Positions 38,691 to 51,384 of a DNA stretch of 64,000 nt are shown one piece after another. The stretch is from contig WBMV01008592.1 in NCBI GenBank assembly GCA_013396655.1, positions 562,706 to 626,705 of the forward strand, in the 5' to 3' direction. This stretch comes from Campylorhamphus procurvoides (taxonomy: Eukaryota; Chordata; Aves; Passeriformes; Dendrocolaptidae). Below the pieces are notes generated by a model, which saw nothing but the letters and a program-made list of their open reading frames with translations, was not told the origin of the DNA and did no database searches. How positions within the stretch are numbered: the stretch's first letter is position 1; every line of letters starts with the position of its first letter. The translations under genes and the position numbers were made by a program.

Positions 38691-40548
38691 CCTGTAGTAC
38701 TTTCTTCTCAATTGCTCTGAATTGTAACAAGAAACTTGGCTGAGGTTTTAGTTCTAGTCCAAGATTATTCTTTTCTTTTTCTTTCTTTGATAGAGTCAGT
38801 GCTATTGTTCAGGTAAAATCTTTGTGTCACTCTGTATTTCAGCATTGCTGAACATTGATAAATCAAAGGTTTTGGTTTTATTATAGTTGTAAACTGTAAA
38901 TTTACTGCAAATTCAATGCTGTGGATTTATATTGGAGGAACACAAAAATTTGAATTTATTTGAGAGTGTAGTCTGTCATAGGAATGATGACAAACAAAAG
39001 CAACCTCTTCTCTCTTCTCTCCACCTCCAAACAAGGTTAATGTTAGATTCCAAAAGCTTCTTACAACTAGCAAGTTGAACAGAAGCTCATTTTTTGACTC
39101 AGCTGCATGTTATTTAGGCTACAGAAACAAGGTCTCTACTTCATTTTAATGACAAACCAAAATAAAATCTAACTGTAGAAATGAAAGCAGACAAAACTCT
39201 CTATTAATGAAACACTAGAGCTAAACTATTGCCATCTAAAAATAAAATACATCCTATAGCATAGAAATAGTTTTTAATCTGCTTTTCAGTATATTCCATT
39301 TCTATACAGAGCAACAGGAGCTTTATCTCTAGTAGCCCTCCCTGGGGAGAGAAAAAAAATAAAGTGAGGATAAAAAACCCCCCTGTAAATGACTGAGAGC
39401 TTTAATTTATGAAGGAAGAATGTAAAAGATTCCTTCTTCCTTAAATCTCTAATTTTGCAGGACTTTTAAGGTAAATACAATCTTTATATAGAAATATTAT
39501 GAAATAGAATATTCTAGGAACTTGAAAATGTAAAATGAAGATACAATAGTGTGATTTGTAGCTGGAATTTTAAGTAAATTTATTATGTTTATTTTAGCAG
39601 TTGTTAAGAAGCAGCAACAGTATAGATTCATACTGAGAGGATGAGCATATTGAATTAATTTATGAATCTTAGGAGGTTAGTGGGTATCATTATACAATTG
39701 GTTGCAATTTTTCATTTCCTCATGGTCTTTAAGAACAAATATTTTCTTCAAACTATTCTTTATCATTTTATGATAATAGCAGAAAGCTACCATTTATTTC
39801 TGTTTTCCCTATTTTTGTGTTCTGCTCCAATTTCTTTTTGCTTTTCTAATAAAAAGAGACAAAACAAAAGAATGACCTACAAGGAAATAATTGGGACTCT
39901 TTGCTTATTAACAATGGGGGAAAAAAGTGTTTTTTGTTAAGTTGTAACACAAGTAAGGTTTCAATTAGTCAATGTTCTCTTTTCTCATCAACCAGAAAGA
40001 TGAAATGAACTTTTTCTTTGTTTCTGAAATGAATGTGTATTCAAACCAGGAATGGTTTTCAAAGAAGTGTGTTATTCTTCTATAGTGTTCCTTTCTACAT
40101 GTCTTTCAGTCTTGAATTCAAGAAGAAAATGTGTTTGTTTTTAAAGGATACTAGGCTTTTGATTTCCCATCTAATAATGTTATTATAAAGTGAATGCAAA
40201 ATCTTTTGTTAAGGTTTTGTATCCAAGTCTAATCATGAGGACACTTGTCTGTGCAATGTGTCTACTGGTTTTTATGGTCTGTACATGGGCAAGGCAGTGG
40301 TGAGGATCAGGCTTGGTTGCAGGTTAACGGGTGAGCACTGGGTGACTGCAAATTCGGTGGTGGAATACATTTTCTTTCCTCTAAGCTCCAGGCTGGCTCT
40401 TGTACTTGTCAAATGCTGCACAGAATGACAGTTTTGTCAACAGCTTTTATATTCTGGAGGGTTTTGCTCTTTGTTATTGATACTTCTCAAGACAGACTTT
40501 GAGCTATTTTGGAGTAGTATCAAAATGTTTGTACTGTTCTTCAGATGT
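38691..40548. other. Unique AT-rich sequence, no gene seen
   Basis: No exon, RNA gene or further repeat is recognised. The 92-codon frame at 39662-39940 is rich in Phe, Ile and Leu because of local T-richness and has no recognisable domain. Confidence 0.55.
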
Positions 40549-41170
40549 TCATTTGCCAGAAAAACACTGTCTGTCAAAAAACTCTTTAGGACCCTGACTT
40601 CTTTCATTTTCATTGCTTGCCCAGCCTGAGCAGATGGGAACTGTGTAAGATTTTGGTACTAGATGGGCTACTGTGCAAGAGAACACAAATTTTTGTGGCA
40701 TCCTCTTTGTCACGCATGTGGATACCTGTAACCTCCTCCAAACAGTGTGCCTGGCATTATCTGAGTTCTCAGGAAATACTGGTAGCCCAAAGCTGTCAAA
40801 GAAACTATGAAAGAAGCAAACAGCAGCCGCTTGTTGCAAGAGTCTGTCAAGTACCCCATCCCTCAATGACTCTTTATGTGGTAATGTTACAGCAGCCTGA
40901 GGATAAACTTGCTTTTGAAGCTAGGAAGAGATTTTGTTGTCAACAGCTTCTGGACAGGGCAGAAAGCAGCCATGGGGAAGTCTGTTAGCCTCTTTAAACG
41001 TAATTACCTCATCCTCTTCCTGGGAAGGCTGTAAGGTTGGCCAAATTTCAAGTGTGACCTACTGGATCTGAAGTTTTTGATGACTGTTAAAAGCCACAGG
41101 TACCAACTCTGCTCCCTTAAGGGTGTTTCCAGAGTTTCCAGCTGCCAAGAGCTCCAGGTGAGTGTTAATG
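40549..41170. other. Unclassified block with long overlapping frames and a strong splice-donor match
   Basis: A plus-strand frame of 123 codons (40617-40988) overlaps a minus-strand frame of 105 codons (40549-40866) in a slightly GC-richer stretch. Neither has a motif I recognise. A consensus splice donor (CAG|GTGAGT) lies at about 41156-41164 on the plus strand, but the 123-codon frame ends well before it and is not continuous to it. The block could hold a noncoding-RNA exon or nothing at all. Confidence 0.2.
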
Positions 41171-43737
41171 ACCTTGGACTTGCTGCAGGATGTAGCAAAT
41201 GATGGTCAGGTTTACTGTGAAAGGCCAGTAGTGCTGAAAGTGAGGCCAGAGATGAGATGTAGACTGTCCAGTTTAACTTAATCTGCGACAAACTCATCAG
41301 GAATACACATAGTGCTTTTTGTATTACACAGAAATGAATGATGGATAATTCCAGAGAGGTGCATTTTGACAAAGACCTTGCAGAAAGCTACTCAACTTCT
41401 GCTTGTTTTCCTATCTATGCTTGTTTCACTGATAGATCTTCAGCTGGCAAGGAAAATGCTCAGGTTTTTCAAATGTTCTTTCATGGCTCAGCTAAATTAA
41501 TCCAATTTACTTACCTGCCACTGAGGCAGTGTTAGTCCTGTTCCTATTCTGTCACCTGGCCTCATATTCCAGATGAGCATTTTTGTTTGTCTGATATAAT
41601 TTGCTGTTTGAGGGAGCTAAACTTTTTAGGGATAGCAGTGGTGATATTATTTGGTGGTGTTGTTGTTTTTTAAACTGTTTAGTTTGCTGTGTCATGAATA
41701 GATAAATATGCCAGTGCTGAATGCAGAGTTAGCCATGCAGTCAGACTTGGCTGAATGGTAAAGCTGCCTGCATAGGTAACTTTTTGTCAGTGAAGGGAGT
41801 TGTTAGGTATGAGATCAACACCACTGGTTTCTTAGGATAAAAAGCAAAATTCATCTGTAATGATTGTTGTACACAGTGTGATCATTATCTATGTATGTGA
41901 TACTGCAAGCTAGAGGAAATGTAAAATTAGAAATGAAAAAAGTAAATGCTAAATCAAATGCACACAGAAGTTTTTACATATTGCAGATGTTTTTAGCTTT
42001 TTTTTTGTTTTTATCTATATTTTGTTGACTTACTGTTTTTAAGTTTTCATCTATGCAGCATTATCATCTTGTTATCATAAAATTCTTTTGCAGCTTACAG
42101 TTATCAATCTGTTTCTGCATTGCCTGTCTTTCCTCTTTGGGATACTGACTCACTTTTAATGATTTCTTTCTGTGTTGTTTTTTTTGCTATGTGGTCTACT
42201 TTTATTTCTCACCTGCTTACTTTTGCATTCATCTGGTCATATCTTAATTTGAATTCTAGTCTTCACCATCCTTCTTTTACTGATGTAAACACTCTTCTAT
42301 TTTACATGAAGAATTCATAACTGGTAGTTTCACTCTTTGAAAAGCTCTGTCTAAAGTGTACTTTTTGTTTTGTTTTTTATTTAGCTTTGCAAAGGATTTC
42401 TCGACTGACAAAACACCAATTTTGTGTGGCAGCCTATTTTAACTTCAAAAACCCACAAAATCCAAACAAGTGTTTTATTGATGTAGGACTGAAAAGTCTT
42501 ACTTTTCCAGAGGAAAGCTGGTATGTCATGGAGGGCTTCTCATGGAAAGCATCCAGTTTATTTAAATCCAAGATGTGGTAATCATTTACTTTATTTGTTT
42601 GGTTGTGAAACTTGCAAAGTCAGAGTACAGTACCTTAAAGGAAGTCAGACTCCAAACATTCATTAGGACAAATGCTTTATTTTGGAGTTTCAAAGAATTT
42701 GGAAACTGAGCCAGATTTTGTTATGCACAAGTTTTATCCTCCTAATGCAACTTGTGTAAGCCAATGGACTCATAGAAAAATCTGCCCCCATCTCTCAAGG
42801 CAGCAGTTTCAGAAGAGTAGAACTGTGTGCCCAGGCACTAGTGCTGCCTAAAAAATATCCTCATCTAGGATTTCAGTGGAAATTTTTCAGTCAAAGCAAG
42901 CAAAAACGTCTCTAACACTTACTTGAGTCACTTCACCAAATTTAAATTGCAAGTTGTTTTTTTTATCAGTGAAATTCCAATCACTGTCAGCTTGCTGGAT
43001 TAAATGTGACCAATATTGGTTGCTATTCAGTTGTTTTCAGTGCTTCCTGTGGGTTGTTCTGTGGTCTCCATAACAAGCAAGATGAGGGCTGAGCTGATGG
43101 TTGTGAAAGGAGCCCTTAGGGATGGCAGCACTGGAAGGCTTCCCACTCCTCTGTGGCTGGGACTCTGACCAGTCTGTGCTTGAAGGGACTGATAGGGTGT
43201 AGGGGCAACGAGAAGGCTTTGTGGTACCTCAGGGGGTGACATCAGGTCCCACTTCGGGGGGACACAAGACAATCCTGTTGCAGCTCCTGTAAATGACTGT
43301 GGCAGTTAAGTTAGTTTTCAGTGAAACAGTTCTGGAGTTTTTCCCAAGCCATTTTAGAAGAACTTTCTAAAAATTCTCTCGCTTTCAGCTTGACCTACTG
43401 ATTTTAGTGTTAGGTCCTAGGCAAGCATTCATAGGTCTCATTTGAAACAAAACCAAAAATCCTATGTTTTGTTCATAGTCAGAGAACAATATTTTCAGAG
43501 TCTTTATGCTACAGTCAGAAAGTTCAGCAATGGGCCTTAATCCCTTCCTTGCCATTGGCAGACATTTGTCTTTTCCAGTAGTATGTAGCTTCCCTTTGTG
43601 TTGTAGAGTAGTCTTTGGTCTATTAAATCTGGCTATTACTTGTTCTACATCGTGGGTCAAAGGGATTTTGTGAAGATGCGGGAATACAAATGAATCTGTT
43701 TCTTGCAGGGTTTAATCTAGGAGAAACTTCTCTCAAA

Positions 43738-43795
43738 GAAACCCCAAACCAAAATGGAACAAACCCTCAAAAAAGCACCAAAACAAGTACAAGAC
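43738..43795. repeat. A/C-rich low-complexity tract
   Basis: The stretch is dominated by A and C, with CCCCAAACC and CAAAACAAG units and few G or T residues. It is the same type as the tracts at 20021-20106 and 28900-28984. Confidence 0.6.
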
Positions 43796-45060
43796 AGTTA
43801 TTAGTAAGGCAGGTATGAATAAGTTATGCACCATCAGGGCAATTAATTTTATTCCATGTGATTTGTCAATGTGTATATGCACCAAGGAAAAAAGTGTTAT
43901 ATTGAATAAAACTTAATCATGTTAGATGCAAGAGTTTGCATAGAAACAGTCTTTAATAGAAAATTTTCCTTCTAGATTTGTCTATGGAGAAGGTGCTTTA
44001 AACTGTTTTCTCCGGTGAATGGGAACAGACTCTTGCTGAAATATTCTGAGAAGGTAACACTCTGTATTTTAGAAGTATAATGTGTGCTGAGTAAAATGGG
44101 AGGAAAGTCAGAGCAACTTGTTATTTCAGTGTGATGCTTTGGGTAAGGCACAGGATATCATGCTGTGCTGCAACTCTGTAATATAGTGCAGTAGAAGGCT
44201 GATAATATTTCAGAGACTTGCTTTTTTATTTGTTTTGGATTGTGTAGAGCTCACTTGTAGCTTCCATTAGCCCTTCACTGTTTTATGAACACCATGATCA
44301 AAATAACAATGACATTTGCAGGATAAGTGCTTCACTTAAAGTGTTCAAAGTAGTGTTTTCACGTGTCAGCAGTCTACTTAAGCACCCTACCTGAATGACT
44401 GAATAGCTGAGCAAAATGCAAATGAATGAGCACTGTCGTAGTGATCATGCTGTAATATTATCAAACTGTCGTACTCCTGTTACCTTTCAGACAGTCGTCA
44501 TTACTCAGCAGGAACAAGCTGTGGGAACTGTGTGAGACTTATGATAATCTCATAAATTGCATTTTAATGTTCGCTGGATCATTTTGTTAACTTTGAAACT
44601 CTAAATCAAGTTTTCCTTCATTATTGTATTATATACCTTTATTCACTAATACTTGGTTGAAAATAAGAAAATTATCAGTATGAAGCTGATAGTGCCATCC
44701 TTACAGGGATGTTAATAAGAAAATCAAAATCCTCTGGAGGTAGTTCTAAGCCTGGTGATATTTTCAAAGCTTAAAATTTTGACAGCTGTCAAGAACTATC
44801 TGATCAAAGAAAGTGCATTTGATAAAATTTAATGGTTTGGGAGTCACTTTAGTAGTAATTAATCCTCCTTCCTTAAACATTTTCCTACACTGTATAAATC
44901 CATTTGACTGCTTTAACAACAGACTTGTTATCAGTTTATTGGGGAAGTTCAGATAAGTGTCCCTGTTTTGCGTGTGTACTCTGAACAAATTATCTTTAGA
45001 GACATTGTTTTTAAGTGGGAGGAAAAAGTAGAATAGACTTGCATGAAAAAGAGGTCTTCT

Positions 45061-45097
45061 GTTTTTTTTGCTGTTGTTGTTTTTGTTTTTTTTTTTC
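45061..45097. repeat. T-rich tract with TTG units
   Basis: Two T runs, of 8 and about 11 bases, flank GTTGTTGTTTTTG. It is simple sequence with no adjoining element recognised. Confidence 0.7.
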
Positions 45098-47811
45098 TCT
45101 CTGCACCACACTTTCTTTTCAGGTTCACTGGAACAGTTTGAAGGATAAAAGCTGAGGGCAAGACTAGTTCACTTGCAGTTTATATAAGCAAAATGGTGCA
45201 AGCTTTTCTATAAAACTGTAAAGTAATTTAATGATGGCATTTATATAAATACAAAATGTTATATGTTCAATAAAATTTTTGAAGAGTTGTCTAGGTAAGT
45301 GAACAAGAAAGCAATTTTCTTCCACTCCAGTTAATTTGCTCAAAGGCAACATACCTTCTGAATAAACAAGCAAATCTAATCACTATAACTTAAGCCACAA
45401 TAACCTGTTTTTAATATATGTGTGTAGGAATCTAGAGTTCTGAAAATAATACCATGTATATAAAATCAAAGATGGGGCTGAGAAATCACGTCACTGTCTC
45501 ATGTCTCCTATCCAGACTGAAGTAAATGGAGGGGAACACATAGAAGTTTTCAAAATGTTCAGACTACCCACTGTCAGTCTCTTAAATTCACAGAATTTTT
45601 TGAATGTGAGGACATATTTCAATTCTGTCTGGTCCATCTGAGTCTTACTTCTAAACGAGGTTGTTTGCATGTTCTTTGACAAAAGAGAAAAGCCTGCTCC
45701 AGAACAAAATCTGTAATGGTCTTGTGGTTTAGGTGATGCGCATAACTAGAAGTGTGAGCTGTTTACCGAGCAGTTGTCTTAATTCTTCTTCCATGACTCC
45801 AAAGAAATTTTGCTTATTGAAAATTGATTACTTACTTATCTGGACACCATATCTCATTTCATATGGGTTTTTCTACAGATGGTGCAGACCCATATGCTTA
45901 GTTTCAGAGGCAGCAAAATTAAGTATTGGCATAAGACCTTGGCCTTTATCAACTGAGGTCCTGTGCCTGTCATGCTATTTAAATAGGATTTCGTGAAAAT
46001 AGTATCTTCCATCCAATTTTAAAGATACTGTTACAGAGTATTTGATTTGTAATTTTCCTAAAGTAACTGATCTGTTTCAGTGCTTGATGCATCCCAAGCT
46101 ACTGCAAAATTATCTCTCTATTCATAGTTTTCTTAAGAAACAAAACATATGCTGACGGGTCGTCTTTGGCATATGTAGATGTTTAAGTTCTGGTAGGTGT
46201 GAAGGTTTTTAGAATAAATAACTAAACTACTGGGATCAACAGAGAAGGGGAGAAAGGCAATAATTAGTTACTGGGATAAGACGTTCAGTTTAACACTGTA
46301 ATAAGTAACCTCTCCCTTAGAAAAGTGTGCCAGGTGCAGAGGCTGTCTTTCATAAAATTTGTACTTTTTCTAATTTCCAATGAACATAGTCATGAGAGGA
46401 AGCAGGAATTCAAGGTTAATGTGAGAAGAACTGAAGAGTAGGGAGACTGTTACATGAAATTTTCCACTTGAAATATTCAGTTTACAGATGGCCCTCACTG
46501 ACTAGCGAAGCAGGTGTGCACGGAGTTTTTCCTATTCTTTTGCTCCAGAATAAAATAGATATAATAACTTTTTATTTTTTAAGCCCGTATAAAAAGGGAA
46601 TCATATCTCTGCTACAGCAAATAAGAATAAAAGCTCCAGCAACCAAACCACTCAAAATGAGCTCTCTTTCCGTGTATATCCTTTATCCTGCTTAGATTGA
46701 GTGATTTGGTATCTAAGTTTAATTTCAGGGTAACTAATTGACAAATATGTTAAAGTGTATAGATATACTTCGTTACTAATTGTTGCTGACTGACATCCCC
46801 ATCGCTTGGTCTGATCTATGCAACCACATCCTTTTGTCAACACACAACTTTGCAGGTCCAAAATGGTGAAATTTCTCCAGCACAGAGCAAACTGCAGAAT
46901 TACGAGGCATCATACTGGTGTTAAATCACTTGCGATAAGACTTGTATTTAGCAGTGTAAGTCTGTGTGAGGCATCTTGTAAATCTAGTGATTGTTTTAAA
47001 CATTGTCTCTGAAACTGTTTTATTTTCCTCAGGAGTTTGAAGGAGTTTTTTCCCCCGAGTGTGAAATATGCATGTAGTGTTTTTTTAAGAGGGTATTTGT
47101 TAGAAAACCTACTGTCATTGACAGTAATACAATTATTGTTCACTACAGGAATCTGAAAAGAGAAAAATAACAATTAGAGGCTGAATATTCTCTAAGGTAC
47201 TTCAGATGGAGTTTTGTGGCAGGTGGTAGAAAGGGAAAACCTCATCTTTGGCAGCTGAAAAGTTAGAAAGCTTTTCTTTGACTTGCAGTGGAATTTCATC
47301 TATTTGTTAAGCCATGGCAATGCATTAAGGTGAAAATCTCTTCCATCCCTGAAACTGCCTTTACAGACTGTCACTTCAGGAATCTCCAGGTTGCCTTGGA
47401 AGTTTGAAAACTTGTCTATGCAATTAACCATATTAGGGACTACAAGCACACGAATTTAAGGATGTGTTTGTTTTGAGAAGTTACAACACAATTACCCCTT
47501 CACGTATCCTAATTCAATCTTTTTTTCTGGTACCACAAATAGGTCACAGAACCTCCCATCTCAACATTTTTCCATATTTAAAATTGCTCTTACATGACCA
47601 ATCAAAAAACTAGATCTTGAATCCATGTTTTTAGACATGTAGAAATATTACTCTATGGTATGAAGTTTGCAATCAAGTTACAGTTGCTTAAAGTCACTGC
47701 AGTGAATAGCCTGTGCATGCACTGATAACATGCAGCAGATCTGGGGTAATTTGTCTGACTGCATTGCCTTTGTACTAGTAACTTGGCTAACTGTAGACTA
47801 CTCTTTAGGAG

Positions 47812-48471
47812 TAGTCAGCATGGATTCACCAAGGGAAAACCAAGAAAAGAACCTGTGAGTCTTAGCTGAAGACAAGCTGACCATGAGCCAGCAGTGTGCC
47901 CTTACTGCCAGGAGAGCCAATGGTATCAAGAAGAGTGTGGTCAGCAGGTTGAGCGAGGTGATCCTCCCCCTCTACTCAGCTCTAGTGAGGCCACATACTG
48001 AGTATTACATTCAATTCTGGTCTCCACAGTTAAAGAAAGACAAGCAGCTACTGGAGAGGGTCCAGAAGAGGGCCACAAAAATGATTAGTGGTCTGGAGCA
48101 TCTCTCTTATGAGGAAAACCTGAGGGAGCTGGGCTTATTTATCTAGAGAACACTATCTCATCAATACATATAAACATCTCAAAGGATTGTGCCAGAGTAT
48201 TTTCAGTGGTGCCTAGAGACCAGACAAGGAGTAATGACCATAAACTAAAATATAAGAAGTTCCACCTCAACATGAGGAAGAACTTCTTTGCACTGAGGGT
48301 GGCAAAGCACTGGAACAAGCTGCCCAGGGTGGTCTTAGATTCTGCCCCTCTGGAGATATTCAAAACCCATTTGGATGCATTCCTGTGTAACTTTCCCCAA
48401 GTGACCCTGCCTTGGCAGGGGGATTAGACTAGGTGATGTCCAGAGGACCCTTCCAACCCTAATTATTCTGC
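47812..48471 (+). mobile_element. CR1 LINE fragment, best-preserved copy in the window
   Basis: A sense CR1 copy of about 660 bases that covers the C-terminal part of the second frame and the 3' end. The frame 47883-48146 reads as the segment following the reverse transcriptase domain, with [36 protein letters not shown] and [17 protein letters not shown] stop then follows, and a second frame at 48206-48427 continues the same region (FHLNMRKNFFALRVAKHWNK, LEIFKTHLDAFL). The two are out of register because small deletions lie between them, near 48146-48200. A further deletion near 47925 removes bases usually present between 'aatggtatc' and 'aagaagagtgtgg'. The 3' end passes 'ggggattagactaggtgatg' and stops near 'attattctgcag'. 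The copy is 5'-truncated, lacks endonuclease and the reverse transcriptase core, and cannot move on its own. Confidence 0.92.
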
Positions 48472-50125
48472 AGTTAGAGAAGTACCTCTAAAAGCTTGTA
48501 GTGGCTCAGCTGTTTGGTGATAACCTAGTCCAGTATTCTCCTTTGCAACGTTTCTTAACTCTAAGTCCTATCAGATTTTGATTAGAGTTTAGATCCCTTA
48601 CATTCAGATAATTTTTATAAAAATAGAAATTTGACCTCTACATCATTGAAGCATTGTTAGCCTTGAAAGAATGTTAATTGTTGTAGGAAACGTGGGGTTT
48701 TTTTTAATGTTGGCTCAATGAAAAATACATGTTAGGGAACTCAGAGATCCCAGCACCGGTGGGTGCCAAATGGCATGTTGGGTTGCACCAAGAAACGTTT
48801 GCTTTGCCTGTCGTTTTTCTTGGAAAAAATCATATTCACATATGAATAATCTGTACCTTGTTTGTCCTGAGCTTCTGTTTTTATAATGAAACTCAGGACT
48901 CTGCTGGATTTCAGTCCACTGGCGATCTCTGGGCTCTTTAGAGCCAGTACAGAATGAGAAAAAATGCTCTAAATTTGAAAGGCCTGAGGAACTGCAGCAC
49001 CCAGAGTGTTGTTGATTGAGGGACAATTTATTGTAACAGTTTTGTTCTGAAAAACAAATGTGTAATTAGTCTCGTAGTGCTCCAGTACTAATGATCAATC
49101 ACTATCTGGGCGAAATTCAACATATTTAATCAGTATGGCCTGAAATACTGAGTCATAAGAATAATAATTTATATTTAATGCCCTTGACATTGACAGAATA
49201 TCCAAAAAGGCTTATTATGGTTTGTGTTAGGAAATAGTACTCAGATACTTCTATCCCTTCTGTGTCCTCTACGGGGCTCCCAGAACACAAAGAAGCATCA
49301 TTGAAATAAAGTTCAGGGCAAATTCTGCCTTTTGACAGACTACCCAGGCAACTGTGCAGATTTTGCTCTGCAAGATCTTGCCATTAAAAATGCATTTAGT
49401 AGGCTGAGACATATGGAAGCTATAATACATCTGGTCCCTGAAGCCAAATTGTGTATGAAGTACTATTGGTCTTTTTTTTTTTCATTCCTAAATGTTCTCC
49501 ACTCTGGTGGTAGATTAAATGGTTTGTAATGTTTCCCAATATGTTGACGTTCATGTAAATCAACACATAATCTATCAACATTGTATCATTTTGCCTAGAG
49601 ATACTTCTCACTATTGATTTTGTGTAGGATTGAATCCAGAGTACTAGAGAAATGATTACCTTAGTTACACCATTCTTGTGGTTTTAAAATATGAGGTCAT
49701 TTTGATGCATTTTTATTTCTGGTTTTAAAACTCCATCCCCCAAAACAGCAGCTGATAGTCATTTTAATGAAGAATTAAGACTAAGGATATGAGCACTTCC
49801 ACAAGCATAAAAGATACTTTAATATGTATTTTAATGTTCCTCAAGGAAAGCATTGCTAAAAAGTAAAAGTGAATCATGAAGTTAAAGGATTCATAATGTA
49901 AAAGATAAGCGTAAAAGACAGTAAAGAGAATCCACAGACCTGATCTATGGATATACACTTCTCTCGCCTTAGGCAAACTACTAAGTGTAACATTGAATAA
50001 TTGTACTATTTCTGTTCTCAGAAAAAATTACACTAATAATCATCTTAAATTTGAAACCCACATTTCCATCTCTTGGGGAACTATGGAAAGCAGATTTGAG
50101 GCTGTTGGGGGCTGCTGTTGAATGT
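48472..50125. other. Unique sequence, no gene seen
   Basis: No coding exon or repeat is recognised between two CR1 copies of opposite orientation. The 103-codon minus-strand frame at 48715-49026 has no recognisable domain. Confidence 0.5.
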
Positions 50126-50425
50126 TATAGAATCATAGCATGGTCTGGGTTGGAAGAGACTTTAAAGATCAGCTAGTTCCACCCCCTCTACCATGGGCAG
50201 GGACACCTTCCACCAGACCAGATTGCTCCAAGCCCCATCCAGCCTGGCCTTGAGCACTTCCAGGGATTGGGCATCCAAAAGTTCTCTGGACAACCTTTGC
50301 CAGTGCCTCACCACTCTTGTACTAAAAAAATTCTTTCTAATATCTAATTTAACCTGACCTCTTTCAGTTCAAAACTATTACCCCTTGTCCTATCACTGCC
50401 TATTTGCCCTGCACAAGAGATCTTT
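50126..50425 (-). mobile_element. CR1 LINE 3' end, antisense
   Basis: The copy begins with the reverse complement of the CR1 terminus (ATAGAATCATAGCATGGT at about 50127). It continues through 'ccatgggcagggacacctt' (50192), 'cagcctggccttgagcactt' (50240), 'agtgcctcaccactcttgta' (50302) and 'attaccccttgtcctatcac' (50378), all hallmarks of antisense avian CR1. About 300 bases of the 3' region are present, strongly 5'-truncated. Its similarity to the common avian CR1 3' region is high, so this is one of the younger insertions in the window. There is no coding capacity. Confidence 0.93.
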
Positions 50426-51343
50426 CCTGAGGTAGCAGTAATCACTTGGTTCTGGGCCTAAAAGACAGTGTAGCTACAGCAGGAGAATATAACACATGGG
50501 GTTTCTTTTTCTTCACATCAGGCATTCAGAGGGCTTCAGATTCAGAGATGTATGATTTTATAAACCCTCATGACACTGACAGATTCTGACCTTGTTAAAT
50601 ATTACTAGCATTTGCCTGCAGTGTCTGCTCAAATGCAGATGTAGCACATTAGGATGTGAGCTTGTCATGAGCCTAGGATCTTATTGACATCATGGGTTTT
50701 CATCTCTGAAAGAGAACTGATTTAATTCACTTGTTAATTAAATCAAGCCTAATTAATTTAATGAAAAGACTGCGGTTTGATGTTGTAAAATGTTCTGGCA
50801 GGATCAGATTGATGTTGCTGCTCCCTGATGCCCCTTCCCACTGTCAGCTGTTCAGCTTTATTGACAGAAGTGTGCTGTGGTCAGTGCAGTGACCAAATTA
50901 AGGCACTGATCCATCTGAAAAACAACCCAGTGGAATGAAACAAAATGTTCATCTTTTAACAATTTTTATACCCAATAAGACCAACTCTCTAATCTCGTGT
51001 GTCCTCATGGAAAGTTAAGAAATTATGAAAAAGCAGAAGGTGGAACTTTTAGAAGGATTTTGTGGTAACAGACTGCATCTACAGATGGCAGGAACTGCAG
51101 AGCTTTTTTCCTAGCTCTTTCATTTAATAGTTGAGCAACTTCGAATTTATTATTTTCTTGTTGTTTGTAATTCTTTTAGAATTCTACTGACTGAAGGAAA
51201 TAAATTTTTACTGCAAGATGCTAGGTCAGAGAAGTGCAAGTGTTTCAACTTTACATAGGCTTTTGCCAGAGCATGTGCTTTGCTGAAGAGTATGGGGAAC
51301 TACATGAGTACCATGCTCTTTGACTTTGCTCAGTGCCTGGAAG
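50426..51343. other. Unique sequence, no gene seen
   Basis: No exon is recognised. A dense cluster of TAAT/ATTA cores at 50721-50763 is listed separately. Confidence 0.5.
50721..50763. promoter_or_regulatory. Cluster of TAAT/ATTA homeodomain-type cores (candidate)
   Basis: Seven TAAT or ATTA cores fall within 43 bases, including TTAATTAA and TAATTAAT. Homeodomain proteins commonly bind TAAT, and paired homeodomain dimers bind close inverted cores. AT-rich DNA produces such cores often, so the cluster is a weak candidate for a regulatory element. Confidence 0.15.
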
Positions 51344-51384
51344 TCATAGAACGGTCTGGGCTGGAAGGGACCTTAAAGATCATC
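51344..51384 (-). mobile_element. Very short CR1 3' tail, antisense
   Basis: Only about 41 bases are recognisable, from 'tcatagaacggtctgggc' to 'ccttaaagatcatc'. These are the extreme 3' end of CR1 in antisense. It lies about 0.9 kb beyond the copy at 50126-50425 in the same orientation. It may be an extremely 5'-truncated insertion or the remnant of a larger copy. Chance similarity is unlikely given the near-perfect match over this length. Confidence 0.8.

Larger units (their letters stand above)
41171..47811. other. Unique sequence, no gene seen
   Basis: Mostly AT-rich. A GC-richer patch at 43020-43280 carries an 81-codon minus-strand frame (43027-43272) rich in Pro and Ser, with no recognisable domain. 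An A/C-rich tract is at 43738-43795, and a T-rich tract with TTG units at 45061-45097. A 115-codon minus-strand frame at 44764-45111 begins in the A-rich complement of that tract and looks artefactual. Confidence 0.5.

Noticed and set aside
40549..40866. Minus-strand 105-codon frame
   Set aside because: It overlaps a longer plus-strand frame and neither has a recognised motif. Low stop density on both strands reflects composition.
43020..43280. GC-richer patch with a Pro/Ser-rich 81-codon minus-strand frame, considered as an exon
   Set aside because: No recognisable domain, no convincing splice signals at both sides, and composition alone explains the open frame.
44764..45111. Minus-strand 115-codon frame beginning with a Lys/Asn-rich stretch
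   Set aside because: The start lies in the complement of a T-rich simple tract and the rest has no recognisable feature.
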